From assembly GCA_025642065.1 (NCBI GenBank), contig JAODUP010000093.1, positions 740,001-804,000 of the forward strand: a stretch of DNA of 64,000 bases. The letters are read 5' to 3'. A program made the translations under genes and the position numbers. Every line of letters starts with the position of its first letter. Position 1 is the stretch's first letter. Positions 26,701 to 37,695 of the stretch are shown one piece after another. The notes under the pieces are model-generated. The model saw nothing but the letters and a program-made list of their open reading frames with translations. It ran no database searches and was not told the origin of the DNA. The stretch is from Paralvinella palmiformis. Taxonomy: Eukaryota > Annelida > Polychaeta > Terebellida > Alvinellidae.

Positions 26701-27120
26701 GGCAATGTGGCAATGATCTCAATAACGCTTAAGTAATATTTTTTTACTCGTTAGTTGAATAATTTGATCCCGAGTTCAACACATTTCATTGTAAATGCTA
26801 TATAAGTGACTAACAATTAATTAAAAAACAACTTGTTCTATATTTGTTTATAATTTACTCCCATTTTTCCCCATACAGATCCTTCATACACAAATCATGG
26901 AATTCTTCACATCATCCTCGGGGTTGTGTTATCTTTAATTGTCCTTGTATTTATTATCGTGTGTATTCTTCATCGACGGAGGAAAGCACGCAAGAAAAAG
27001 AAAAAGAAGGAGATAGAAGTGCGTTATGTGACACGTGGTGGTACAATGAACCGTCGAGATGGCGGTCCTGCCACGGATAAACTACTCAAAGAAAGGACAG
27101 AAAAAGTGTCCATTGTGTGA
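12238..27120 (+). CDS. Three-CUB, LDLa, single-pass membrane protein (NETO/LEV-10-like), 5'-incomplete
   Basis: Nine exons join in consistent phase: 12238-12418, 13629-13822, 14770-14980, 17759-17982, 22310-22489, 22870-23008, 24607-24683, 24807-24926, 26879-27120. They give 522 residues and a TGA stop. Counting from the first visible codon: CUB1 about 2-125, CUB2 about 141-263, CUB3 about 271-397, a six-cysteine LDLa module 405-441 with its acidic GDTSDE end, a transmembrane helix about 451-473, and a 49-residue tail beginning HRRRKARKKKKKK and ending VSIV, a class I PDZ ligand. N-glycosylation sequons occur in CUB1 (NIT) and CUB3 (NST). CUB domains followed by LDLa and one membrane helix are the plan of NETO1/2, LEV-10, SOL-2 and Culd, which assist neurotransmitter receptors or membrane traffic; a similar role here is inference. 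The first exon begins inside a codon (phase 1), so the signal peptide and any further CUB domains lie upstream and were not found. Domain calls are firm; orthology is open. Confidence 0.92.
12419..13628. other. CUB gene intron with complex non-coding sequence
   Basis: About 12740-13260 is markedly less repetitive and richer in G+C than its flanks and carries ATTAATGG- and TTAATGGAAGC-like motifs. No exon fits here by phase, because the flanking exons join directly. Confidence 0.5.
13629..13822 (+). CDS. CUB gene exon (CUB1, C-terminal half)
   Basis: The acceptor is ATTACTGTCAG and the donor GTAAGT. The split codon makes Lys, followed by CESSFVKAYIKG. The NLCGDTVPSPLVTTYPRLL and GTGFKAQYQF segments are typical of the second half of a CUB fold. 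Confidence 0.92.
13925..13985. repeat. (TA)n-(GT)n microsatellite
   Basis: A short TA run followed by GT repeats, inside the intron after exon 13629-13822. Confidence 0.9.
14397..14443. repeat. (TA)n microsatellite
   Basis: About 22 TA units about 330 bases upstream of exon 14770-14980. Confidence 0.93.
14770..14980 (+). CDS. CUB gene exon (linker and CUB2 start)
   Basis: The acceptor is TTGTCTTTCAG and the donor GTAAGT. It encodes a short linker (DYAIPGTPATNRDK), then the CUB2 start with GSFNSPRNPSHYPPNTEC and QIVFIFESFEL. It ends in phase 2. Confidence 0.92.
15573..15622. repeat. Inverted (GAT)n/(ATC)n hairpin
   Basis: AATGATGATGATGATGATG is followed after a short spacer by CATCATCATCATCATT. 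The two triplet runs are reverse complements and can pair. Confidence 0.8.
16270..16294. repeat. (GT)n microsatellite
   Basis: Twelve GT units inside the 2.8-kb intron between the two CUB2 exons. Confidence 0.9.
17240..17380 (+). mobile_element. SINE copy, shared 3'-domain family
   Basis: A box-B-like CTGGGTTCAAACACC is followed by GAGTTATGTTGGAAGGGTG and ACCCATTTAGCCTACTGTAA, then AAAAGTGGCCATACAACA. The same order occurs at 35283-35455. Confidence 0.7.
17398..17512. repeat. (ACAT)n-(AC)n compound microsatellite
   Basis: A mix of TACA and TATA units followed by (CA)n, abutting the SINE just upstream. Confidence 0.9.
17759..17982 (+). CDS. CUB gene exon (CUB2, C-terminal half)
   Basis: The acceptor is TATCCTTACAG and the donor GTAAGT. 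It encodes the classic CUB pattern CTHDYVELY, then HYCGENVPGPM and RSGFRARYEF. The 4.3-kb intron that follows is the longest in the visible gene. Confidence 0.94.
18267..18310. repeat. 10-bp tandem repeat
   Basis: Four perfect copies of ATTGTCCATT, recent enough to show no divergence. Confidence 0.92.
19938..20090 (+). mobile_element. tRNA-derived SINE fragment
   Basis: A box-A-like TATGGCACTTTTGGTAGTGC and a box-B-like GGGTTGAATCCCA at about 19986-19998 have tRNA-like spacing. No cloverleaf with a plausible acceptor stem follows, so it is read as a SINE head with a short tail. Confidence 0.55.
20693..20770. repeat. (TA)n-(GA)n microsatellite
   Basis: About 15 TA units, a short AATAATAAG spacer, then about 16 GA units. 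Confidence 0.93.
22310..22489 (+). CDS. CUB gene exon (CUB3 start)
   Basis: The acceptor is TTGGACAG, with a (TTGA)n tract about 45 bases upstream; the donor is GTAAGT. It encodes RCVHNFEHMVGDTITSPNYP and the NSTCEYHIRV strand of CUB3. Confidence 0.92.
22870..23008 (+). CDS. CUB gene exon (CUB3 middle)
   Basis: The acceptor is TCTTCTGACAG and the donor GTAAGT. It encodes IYKCPNAVLKIYTDTSGR and EICGGEEGNK, holding the second cysteine pair of CUB3. Confidence 0.9.
24607..24683 (+). CDS. CUB gene exon (CUB3 end)
   Basis: A 77-base exon with acceptor TTGATTTTACAG and donor GTTAGT. It encodes FISSTSATGGRGFRLSWTEI, the last CUB3 strands. Its phases (2 in, 1 out) fit both neighbours, which supports the call despite its length. 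Confidence 0.88.
24807..24926 (+). CDS. CUB gene exon (LDL-receptor class A module)
   Basis: The acceptor is TTATTTCAG and the donor GTCAGT. All six LDLa cysteines fall in this exon: STCDGFFCQINKYC, then LRCNNIPNCGYGDTSDEPPK and a final Cys. The donor is the non-consensus GTCAGT and is followed at once by a minisatellite carrying the same junction sequence. Confidence 0.93.
24930..25822. repeat. Minisatellite copying the LDLa exon donor
   Basis: The array starts at the splice donor of the LDLa exon. The left half (to about 25380) repeats a unit of about 42-44 bases containing ACATGTGGTCAGTCAGATG and TTAGCCATCATGGGTGGCAT. The right half repeats a 46-base unit containing TTAGACATGTGGTTAATCAT and ATATTAGCTGTCCCTGCAGA. 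At least five left-half units keep TGGTCAGT, the sequence of the real exon-intron junction. Confidence 0.9.
25830..26878. other. Rest of the last CUB intron
   Basis: A/T-rich intron sequence between the minisatellite and the last exon. No feature recognised. Confidence 0.5.
26879..27120 (+). CDS. CUB gene last exon (membrane helix, tail, stop)
   Basis: The acceptor is TTTTTCCCCATACAG. It encodes a short stalk, the helix IILGVVLSLIVLVFIIVCIL, a polybasic stop-transfer run and a tail ending EKVSIV. The TGA is at 27118-27120. Confidence 0.93.
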
Positions 27121-28440
27121 TAGTCGCGTGATTGCTGGAGTCGGATCATCTTCATTGTTTACATCTTGTCGGTGCACATAACATGGGTAGACATTCTGAG
27201 CAGTTCATGTAGCAGCAGTTTCCCCATTGATGCTCACTCTGATGTTTGTGTTTACATTTCATGAAGATTCACTGATGCATGTCATTGCCCGTGTCTGTCT
27301 GGATATTGTCTGCTGGAGGATATTTTTGAATCATGTCAGCCATCAGGATCACATGATGGAAGGAGTCATCTCATCATTCTTTTAAGATGTTGTATTTCCT
27401 GTAAATTGAGAATTATTTTTCTTCTGTTTGTATCTGAGCATACATTTGCATATATGTTTGTATAGATGTATGCGTCTCTCTGCTTTTATTGATGTAAGTA
27501 TGCATCTGCATGTGTGTATGTCCTTAATTTCTAAAACAGTTCAGTGTTGCTTAATGGGTACCCAGTAGCTAGCTCAGCTATCTTACATGGGAACTAAAAT
27601 AGACCCATCTTGTTCAGTTTTTATCAATATTAATATCATGTTCTTTTACCATCTATCTGGGTCAGTATTAATGTGTACCAGCAAACATTCAATGACAACT
27701 AATTACTGGTGCTATCATTGATTTTTATACTTAATTGTACACTCTATGTAAATAGACACATGGCTGATCCATTACCAAATTACAGCAGAATTATGTAAAT
27801 TTGTATATAGATCTTTCTTCATATTGAAAGTCATCTTAGCATGTGTTGAGGCTGATATCTGTGAATCTGATTTGATGTAGGTTGTTTCCGAGCACATTTT
27901 CTGAACATGTAAATGTGCAATTCATCTCTATCTATATTTATGTTCTCGTTTTTGCAGACCACACATTAAGTATTATCCCCAGGAAGGTATTTTGTATGCT
28001 ATGACTTGCCTTATTTAGGTGATTCAGGTGCAATTCCTTTCCACCATTAGAGTTTATGTATTCCTTTCTCTTATTCTTCCTTTACTCACTTAGATTTTTT
28101 GTGGAAATCTTTCACTTGTCTGTCTCGGTATCATAATTAATGTTAGAGGTGGTACTTTATTGTCTGTGTTTCTTCTGTCATTCCTTTATTTAACCATAAA
28201 ACCATTTTTTTTAAATTCAAGCTTTTATCTAATTATTGTAAAATACAATAAGGACAGTAAATAGTGTGTATTCTATTTTATCTATTCAGTTGAATACTAT
28301 CAACAACAAAAATGACAAAACTCTGACATGTAATATTTTTGGACACAGGAAAAAATCAGCACTTGATGTAGAATTTAATTTTGTTACGCATATGTTTGTA
28401 TGAACATATATAAAATAAATAAATCTTCCATAGAAAGATA
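27121..28440 (+). other. Probable 3' UTR of the CUB/LDLa gene
   Basis: No coding sequence is seen. The first AATAAA motifs after the stop are at 28414-28419 and 28418-28423, which would give a 3' UTR near 1.3 kb. Another AATAAA at 29214-29219 could serve a longer form. The real end cannot be decided from sequence alone. Confidence 0.4.
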
Positions 28441-28594
28441 TAAATTCTCAGAAATACAAATAAATCCAAGAATGCTAAATAATGTTGCAATATCTCATGA
28501 CATTGGAAAACTAGAAAATGCTGAAACCATGTCTAAAGATTGTAACCAAATGTGTTGTTTAGCCTCAGTGACGGTGAGACCTAACACACATGGC

Positions 28595-28712
28595 TAAAGG
28601 GTGATTCCTTAGGAATACATCCCCAAAACATAGCTAATAATGGAATCCGAACCTTGACCTGGGAGACCTGCAGTGTATTATTCTACTAACTGTGCCACAG
28701 GAATCTTTATTT
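28595..28712 (-). mobile_element. tRNA-derived SINE fragment
   Basis: On the minus strand, CCTGTGGCACAGTTAGTAGA (box-A-like) is followed by GGTTCGGATTCC (box-B-like, 28653-28642). The spacing is tRNA-like. It lies in the region between the two convergent genes. Confidence 0.55.
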
Positions 28713-29582
28713 GTTGCCAACTTTATAATGTTTATGCTTATTTTCTTCTCCAGAAGGTCAATTCTTTTCTGACATGTCTCTGTCACTTGTTTCATCCCTT
28801 TCTCTTTGATGTCCTATTTTAACATGTTCTATTCCTATCTTTGCTGTAGATCAAGTCAGTTTTTATGTTAACTCATAGCCAGTTATAGCATAGGTCTAGG
28901 CTAGTACATTAATCAAACATACATCACCTATATTACACTAATTGTAAGCTTATGAAAAATATCACATTGTTATGGTTACTTCCTGTGTGCTGCATAATGT
29001 TTAATTAATAATATAAATAATTCAGGGAAGTTACAAATAGGATGCAAATGAGGAATCTTCTTTTACATCTTTGTAGGTTTTTAGGTGTATTTATATGCAG
29101 AATGATGCATATTTGTAAAGCATTTGTTCATATTAGTTATCTTTCACATTTTCAGTACAGCAGATGACGAAGATATGTGTGAAATGAGATTCTTAAAATT
29201 ATCCTTCATTGTGAATAAAATAATGAAGCTAGTCAAAATGTGAATGTGAACACACACACACACACACATACCTACACAGCATGAACATTTCAGGATCTTA
29301 ATGCACAGCATAACAAAGGCAGGACTGAAGTGTCATAAAACAGTAGTTGATATATTTCATATACTTGTTACATGTGATGTTTGTCTTTATTTGTCCAATT
29401 GTGTTATTTGTTGACTGAAAAGTGCTTAATGTTTTGTGATGAGACAGAAGTGTGACAGAATAAAACTGATACATAACAAGATATTGGTTTGTAAAAGTGC
29501 AAGAATTATACTTCATACTACAGTGATAAGTTATATAAAATACTTATTATGTGTAGTTTTCAACTTTGAATATATACAACTG

Positions 29583-29610
29583 GTGTGTGTGTGTGTGTGT
29601 GTGTGTGTGA
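29583..29610. repeat. (GT)n microsatellite
   Basis: About 13 GT units, close to the candidate poly(A) signal of the JmjC gene on the opposite strand. Confidence 0.92.
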
Positions 29611-29639
29611 ATACCACAACTTAAATTTATGAAAATATA

Positions 29640-30076
29640 TTTATTTTACACAGTGAAAACAAAACATGTTAATAGCTATTATAAAACATATTGGATAAAA
29701 TCCAAAATAAGATTCAGATCATCATTTCATGAATATAAAATCTTAGGAGAACATATAACACCAAATAAACCGTGAAGAGAAATAAATATTAGTACAGCTG
29801 TAACTGTTTTATGGGCAAATCAAACTTCTCTAAACAGAAAAATCTAGATGAAACATTATTTGAAGATCATTGATAACATGGCATCAAGATATGTACAAAT
29901 CAAAATTATAATTAATTGATTCATTAAGAATATGATCCCAAACATCACAGAAACTACAGATAAAGCTTATGTCAGTAGCTGAGTAAATAAATAAAACTCA
30001 ATGGCTATGATACAACACATTTACATAAACAAAAATACATAGAAAGGATATATGTGTGTGTCTGCATGCATGCATG

Positions 30077-30109
<33 letters not shown>

Positions 30110-30515
30110 ATGAATAAAGAGTATAGCATTTGATAAGAATTATGTTCTTTGTAGAATATTAATTCCATCTACTGGTTTTTTTTTCACTTGATCAATACTT
30201 TATATATCTCTCTATATAAATCTAAACCAATGAATACAACATTTACTCTTTAACATCAGGTAAAACATAATTTAACAAAAGAATAATAATAATTTAGCTT
30301 AATACAAAATGTATATTTCGGCCATTGGTATTCGCTTAACTAAATCCAAGTGACCACTATTAATACAAAATTTCTGAAATATCAGCCTTGACATCACAGT
30401 ATTTTAACTGTAATCTGTATGTGAACAGTCATCACACCAACAATTATATGAAAGGCCAATAATCCACATACACAAAAACCAAAACAACACAAAACAGAAT
30501 TTAACTTAACATGGC
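29640..30515 (-). other. Probable 3' UTR of the JmjC gene
   Basis: No coding sequence is seen. Reading the minus strand from the stop, the first AATAAA is at 29645-29640, giving a 3' UTR near 0.9 kb. It includes an (AG)n tract at about 30081-30108. The convergent CUB gene ends on the other side. Confidence 0.35.
30081..30109. repeat. (AG)n microsatellite
   Basis: About 14 AG units inside the presumed 3' UTR of the JmjC gene. Confidence 0.9.
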
Positions 30516-30662
30516 TTACAATTCATCAACATGGTGACCCTGTTCTTGTGGTAGTTCATCATCTGTAGGTTCCTCATCATGATGTATTTGATTCCACTTT
30601 GTCTGCATAGTAGAAATCATTCTGTCAAAGTCATCCATATACCTCATAATTTTCTCCCATTC
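30516..30662 (-). CDS. JmjC gene last exon (acidic tail, VDEL, stop)
   Basis: Acceptor GTTATTTCAG. It encodes a helix ([20 protein letters not shown]), an acidic stretch [13 protein letters not shown] and the terminal HHVDEL. The TAA is at 30518-30516. Confidence 0.92.
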   Translation of the reverse strand, partial: EWEKIMRYMDDFDRMISTMQTKWNQIHHDEEPTDDELPQEQGHHVDEL

Positions 30663-33600
30663 CTGAAATAACAATAAAAGTACACAAATTTTATTACTGT
30701 CTATTACACCTTGAAAGATCCGGTCAGAAAAGAAATATTTTCTTCTTACTTACTGTCTAATATAATAAAATGCTAATGCAATGTGATTAAGCATTCACTC
30801 AGCAAAAGCTTAATTAAGTGGCTAAACAAAATTTACTACCTTATATACAATTAATCATGGCCACAAAGCAGCAAACACAGGGTGTTATCACTTATCTAAT
30901 TAGATACATTGGTTTTACTTATATAGAGTTACATGTACATTGGATAAGAATCCACAATTGAACACATGAAATTCACCATGAAACAAATAAAACAGAGGCA
31001 TGTTGATTAAAGATTAAGAAGCAATTTTTAATAAACACCAGGACAACAAATTAATTTACATATTGGCGGTTTCAAGAACTTCAGTAAATGACACACACAA
31101 ACACATATACCTAATGATAATTAGTTTAACATTTTTTTGCCTTTTTGTGTGCATAATCATAGAAACATAAGTTTTCTTACTGTTCACTATGACAGATTGT
31201 TAATATCCTTAACTTAGATGCATGGTATGCAAAGTTAACATCATATGTGAGAGATTTCCACTTAACCTTATGTAAATAAACACTGATTTATCTTACAAAT
31301 TAAAAAAGCCTGCCACAGTTTCTAATGTACTTAAACTTGAAAATATTTTCCAAACATTATTGTTCTCTTGAAATTCATATATATTTTCTAGAATAAGTGT
31401 CAGACTAGGATCATGTTATTTAATTAGCAATAACATGAGGGTTGCTTTGATGCATTTTGTCCAATGCGCATAAGACAAATGGCCCCTACTAGCATATAAT
31501 ACAAAATAAATGAATATTTTCTTGGTGAGAACTGTCACAATAAATGTAATATGATATGAGACTGGCAAAGAAACTGATTTTGAAGAAAGCTGTTGTCCCC
31601 ATTGTATAGCTGGCAAAAGAAACATGACATGCCCACATCCTATAATAAGAGCCACAGTATCTGATCCAGTGAGACTAGATTTTCAAAAAAAGAAAGGCAC
31701 ACAGGGTTTATCCAGAGACACAGACCGATCCAAATATCTGAGCTATAAATAATGATGTGATGAAAATAACAGTCTGGTTGTGACTTCAGATTGCTGATTG
31801 AATTCACAAGATGGCAGCAGTGCATAGTCTCTTGGATCGCATTGAGGCATCGGTATTATTCCACAAGGACTGTTTTTTTAAAGAGTCTTAACAGTGTGTA
31901 AACTATTATTTTGTCACAAGTACGCTACTTCTACAATAAAAAATCGATTGTCTGAGGCGTTTAATCATCCTGGTACATGTATAACCCTGCAAGAGGACAT
32001 TTTGGTAACACTGCTCTTTTAAACAACTTTGCCTTTCAACTGTAGTTATGCCCAAAAGCACAAAACATTGAAAAGCAGTCATGTTTAGTGTTTTGGATCA
32101 GCTTATGGCCCAACTGCAGGAGAAACTTTTCACAATTTTCTTCAGAAAGGATTCTCTATGGCATAACAAAGACTTAAGGACTCTACTGGATGTAAACAAC
32201 AACAAAAACAAACAGCCAACAACAAGATGGCCACTGATATCAGGTTTACACATCTGCTTTACTCGTCCCTTACAATTTTAGTAACCAACATAATGTCCCA
32301 CAACAACAAAATTAAGACCTTTGATTTTTTCTACACGTTACACACTGTCTGAAAGTAATCTGAATCAAAATGATTCTGTGTGAAAATTCTTGTGTAACAG
32401 AATATATAAAACATAGCCATAAATAAAAGACTATATCAGTTTGATCACAACATCAATGTATACTCACGCTATCTTCTGCATTCATGATTTCTTCGTGTTC
32501 AAGTTTATTGTTCCTGTTTTTGTCCAACAACAGGAAGGCCTATAATTTAAAAGATCAAATAAATCAGTAAGTCAAATAATTCAATCAAAGAAAATATTCT
32601 TCATCTCTTTTAAAATACAAATTCCTTCTGAAATTCATGAGTTCTAAGAGCCATTTTAGGACTAGAGTTTTCTTTGCTAAGAATCTTTTACACAAGAAAA
32701 ATATAAAAATGTTAAAGTACATGAATGAAATTTTACAGGTTTTGTGTTAAACACTTTACTAGATATTAAATTCCATCCATTCATGCTATCTAAGAAAAGC
32801 AAGGACCTTAACAGCACTTACGTCTTTAATAATTTCCAAATAATCCTTTCCTGGCATGATGTCATCAAGTTCCTTTGTATTCTGAAATGATATTAATAAT
32901 AATTAGTTAAACTATCAATCTGTACAATTAAGACTATATATTAAACTCACCCTTAGAAACAGTACTTAACATAGTATTGGAGTAAACGGAATGATGTTTG
33001 AGAACAAAGAATATAGCTTTATTATAGCTTTCACCTTTACTGTGGCATGATTTTTATTAAACTTTAATAGAAATCACATGTTTTTTCCAAAAGATTATAT
33101 AATCATGACGTTGTTAGTTTTTTTTATAAAATGATAATCCTTTTTTACATGTTTATTTTGTTTATATTTTGCCTCATCAGACAAAGATTAACTAACAATC
33201 AATGACTAACAAACACTTACACCGAGCAGCAGCTTAACAGTGGCATCGAAATCGAGAGGATTATGTCGTGTATGTTCAGCAAAATGATCTCTATGTTAAA
33301 CATAACAAACAAAATGTGGCATACATTATGATATAATAACCTACACATAGTATATTATAAATTTGAGGTGAATCAGAGAAGAACAAACATAATTATATCT
33401 GATTCAAAGTTATATTTCTTGTTTAATCAATACTCTTTTTATTTACATTACCTGTCAGCAAGATATGGTCACTCAAAAAACATTTTTGTGAAGTTTTATT
33501 CAATAAATCAAGCAAAGACATATTATCTATGAACATTATCTCACCTGTTCTTAATGAGGATGAGTATGTACCAGAGGAAATAATACTGTTTCAAGAAAAC

Positions 33601-36600
33601 ATTCCTTGTTAAAAAGAATAAAGGTTTGCTATTCCTATAAATGTCAATATACTATTATTAAAACTAATCAATAGAATATATGTCAGAAAACATCTACCTA
33701 GTAATTAGTGAATCTAACTAATGAATGAATGTTGTGCAATGTTACCCTCAAATAACTAAAATATAATATAGACTTCTGATTCTATGCATCATTATGCCCC
33801 ACTCATCAATAGATCACATGTCTTAATAAGTGATATCCCTTCTGTTCTTCTACACAAAACACACAAAAAATACAATCAACGAAAGTAACTAATAAGACTG
33901 ATTAAAGCTGAAAACATAAATAGCATTTACAGATAAATGGCTACTGAAATAGGCAATTTTCATGTACTTATTATCTAATAGATTTCCATTGTGTGACCAT
34001 TAAGGACTATTTCATATCGATACAGAGGTTTTAGTCATTTCTAATATATTACATATACATAGATCATCTAAATTGTGTTTATTAATGTCTTATTACCAAC
34101 AGTTTGGACTTATTTCATACATGCTGTGATAGCGCAGTTAGTTAGAGCGCAGGACTCATAGCCGAACAGTAGCGGGTTTCAGGCTCCGTGAGCTGCAATG
34201 CTCTCTTGTGGCGATTAGTTTACTCATCCCAAAAAATAGTACCTGACAGGACGCGATGGCTATGTGTTTGAATAACGCTTTGTGCCTATAATGGCAGCAT
34301 GCGTTGTATGCTCCCTTGGGAGTTGAGATGTGTGCCGGGTGGAAACAAGTCTGAGTCAGGGATAATAATACTGTAAAGTGCCTTAGAGCAGCTATCTAGC
34401 TGAATAGGGCGTTATATAAATGTCACATATTATTATTAGTATTATTTTATTATATCTAAAATTGTGTCTCCTCTAGGGTGGATTTTAATCCAAGTCATCA
34501 TCTTTCATTTGACCTCATTACCTTCAGAAACTACTTAACCTTCCATGATCATAATAGTGGCCATGAAACTATAACATTTAGTATTTAGTAGCATTCCCTT
34601 TAGATGCCTAGCTAGCAAGTTTTACCTAAATAATAATAACCCACTGGTCAAATAGAAGTATCAAAACTGAAAATTACATAGTACAGTATATAATATTTAT
34701 ATTAATGTTTAATGTTTGGAGTTCCCCAAACTATCCTTGAATTATGTAAAACAAAGAAGAGTAATTATAGTCTATGAAGGCGTGTGCATCAACATTGTTT
34801 TGTTCTAATTATCAAAATGATGTTGTTAATAATGTCAAGTATATTTAACTAATATAGTAATAAGTGGCTAACTAATGTACTTCTCTATCGTTAACCTAAT
34901 AGCTGTTGAGAAAATAATCTGAAATAGATAATATCTAGAATATAATTACCTAATAGCTGCAACTGACAACATTGCTCCACTGAATCCTTTCAGTGTCACT
35001 TTATCCATAGTCATATCTGGATCAAACTTGTCCTGACAGTGATCTAGATTAGCATTCAATCCTTCAAAATGATCCCACCATATATTGACAGCAATGTTAC
35101 TACCATCTGATCGAACGTGATGAATCCTGGATGAAAAATAAATGTCTTCTATAAATATAAATGTTTATGCAGTGTAGTCCTGATATCACAGAATACATAC
35201 AATGAAATACCATTGAAACCAAACTGGCTGAGCTCATACTGCAAGTATTTTAACATACTCATAGTAGCATTTTATTTCAGGGTGCCCCCATGGTAGCATA
35301 ATTGGTGACATATCTATCAGCACCTGGGTTCAAATCTTGGCTAGGTTATGTTAGCAAGGTGTTTCTTCTATTGTTTTGCCTCATTACCTCTGGAGGTTGC
35401 TGGACCCATTTAGCCTACCATATGCACAAAGGTGGACATAAAATACCAACATTCAAACAATAAAACCAGCACCATTTCATATTGCCTATGAGTTATCTTA
35501 TTAAGGAATCAGTCAAAATCTATATTATGGGGTACCAGGTTATAAACCAATATCAACCATATAACAAAAATCATTAACATAGGTTCCAAAATAAATATTT
35601 CTATTTTGGTTCAAAAAATACTGTGAGCTATAATGTTTTATCTGAAGTCATTAAGATTAAAGAGTGGCACCATAAGAAATCTGCACCTGTTTAACCTTTG
35701 GTTAGTCCTAGAATGCCTCACTTTTGATTGATTCATATCTACACTTAAAGAGACAGTTCACCCTCTAAATATGTAATGCTTAGAACAGTAACCAAAAATT
35801 CCACAATAATAATCACTAAATATACCGGATATCATAGATATAGGGAAATAATCCAAATTACTGGAGGGCCGGAAGCCAGATTCGAAGGCGGGAAGGAGAA
35901 AACTGAAATGCTCTGGCATCACATGAGCACTGTCTAGACTGACATGGATTATGGTTTCTCTTGAGCTTTAATTTCTGAGCCATTTTGAATCATCTTCCTC
36001 TTGTAAGATTCCTTCTGGCTCAAACTGAAGGTTGTATACCACAAAACAGAAGTTACTATATTTCAATTTAGTGTAAATAAAACATCTTTTCACATGCAAC
36101 TTGGCTATACATGCCAATGTAGTATTAATAGAAGCCAGAGCATTTAAAAAAATATATATCAGTGGTTTTGTTAAGAAATAAAGTAGGGAGATCCAATAAA
36201 AAAATACCAGGGTCAGATATTGGTAGCCATGAAGGACCTAGAATGGCACAAAGTGGCATTGGAAATGAAATAGCTGGATCTTTACTTGAGAGTAGGCTGG
36301 TCAAATGACACAGGTCCTGGCTTCTAACTAAATCACTGTATGTATGCATATATACATATATATATATATATATACATAACTGCCAACATTTGAAAATTGG
36401 AAAGACTAATCATTTTAGTGCCAAATGTGACATATGGCTAACATGACACTATGCATCATAAAACCATGTAATTTATCATATTTATCTATACCAAAACAAT
36501 TTAACATCATAGGTGTCCTTTTGTGAAAGATTCAACTCCTTTTTTCATTTAATCAGATTTTTCCCACATTTAATAACAATTAATTAAATCATCATGCACA

Positions 36601-37664
36601 AGTCTGCACTTTCAGTAGATGATTACCTTACTAATCTTCATAGGATTGCTGTATTATTTATTATCATAATATTAACATAAAATGAAGAGAGAGAAAAAAC
36701 AGTGATCAAACAAATAAACATGAAAGGGACAGAGAAATCCACCATATAAACAAGACCATGTGCTTTTATTTACTGTAAACAAAGACAACTGGCCAATCAT
36801 GAGAGAGTATTTGTGTCACGTGACCATCATAATGCAAAATGGGCGTTTACCAGCCAAGATCACTAGCTAACAAAATCTCTCCCATCCTTCAAGCATGGTT
36901 CTTATATTGAGTAAATATTGATAAATATGGAATCTGAAATGGTTAGAGCAGTAAATTTATGCATTATTTCAGATCAGGAAACTATTGGATGATAAATATT
37001 TGTCGTTTATCATGACCAATTTTCTGCTGACGGTTGGTGAGGTATCAGCGCGGGTGTTTCAAACTATGATACTTTTTTTCACTACGCAGAGCTCCAAAAC
37101 AGCAAAAAATCATTCTACGATAAACGAACTAGAGACTACCACATTTCTTGCCTCAAACTGTCAGTAGCTCGGTCGTGCTAATACTTTAGACTACTCACTA
37201 GCCCAAAGACAAAATACACGCGTCCCGGCATCCAGGCTACCGATTTTCCGGCCCTGGACCACTGGCATATTTGTTTCGCTGTATCTATATAAGGAAACAT
37301 TGTACGAAAGAGAGGCTTTCATGCATTGGTAAAACACATCACCCCACAAAATTTAGGGCCCTCCTGGAAAAAATGCACCATTCCAATTCGCTGGCGCTGC
37401 AAAGATTTTCAAGTCATGCCGTCTAGAGCAACTGCCGTGTGATGAGTACCAAAGAGGCTGTGCTGAACAAGCGACAGCCTGGGGATACACCCTCAAATAC
37501 AAGTATGCAAGCATTGTGATGCAGTGTGTGGCTAAGACAGTGTCAGAACTGCACCATACGGAACTATTACAGGAAAACAAATTTATTGTAGTTTTCAGAG
37601 TACAGGTGTAATGAAGAACAGAAAATCGTAATGATTCCACAGAAATCGTAATGGTTGGCAGCTC

Positions 37665-37695
<31 letters not shown>

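Noticed and set aside
33545..33585. A one-base phase error between JmjC exons 6 and 7, suggesting a pseudogene or sequencing error
   Set aside because: The error disappears when the outer acceptor at 33636-33635 is used, giving a 90-base exon in frame.
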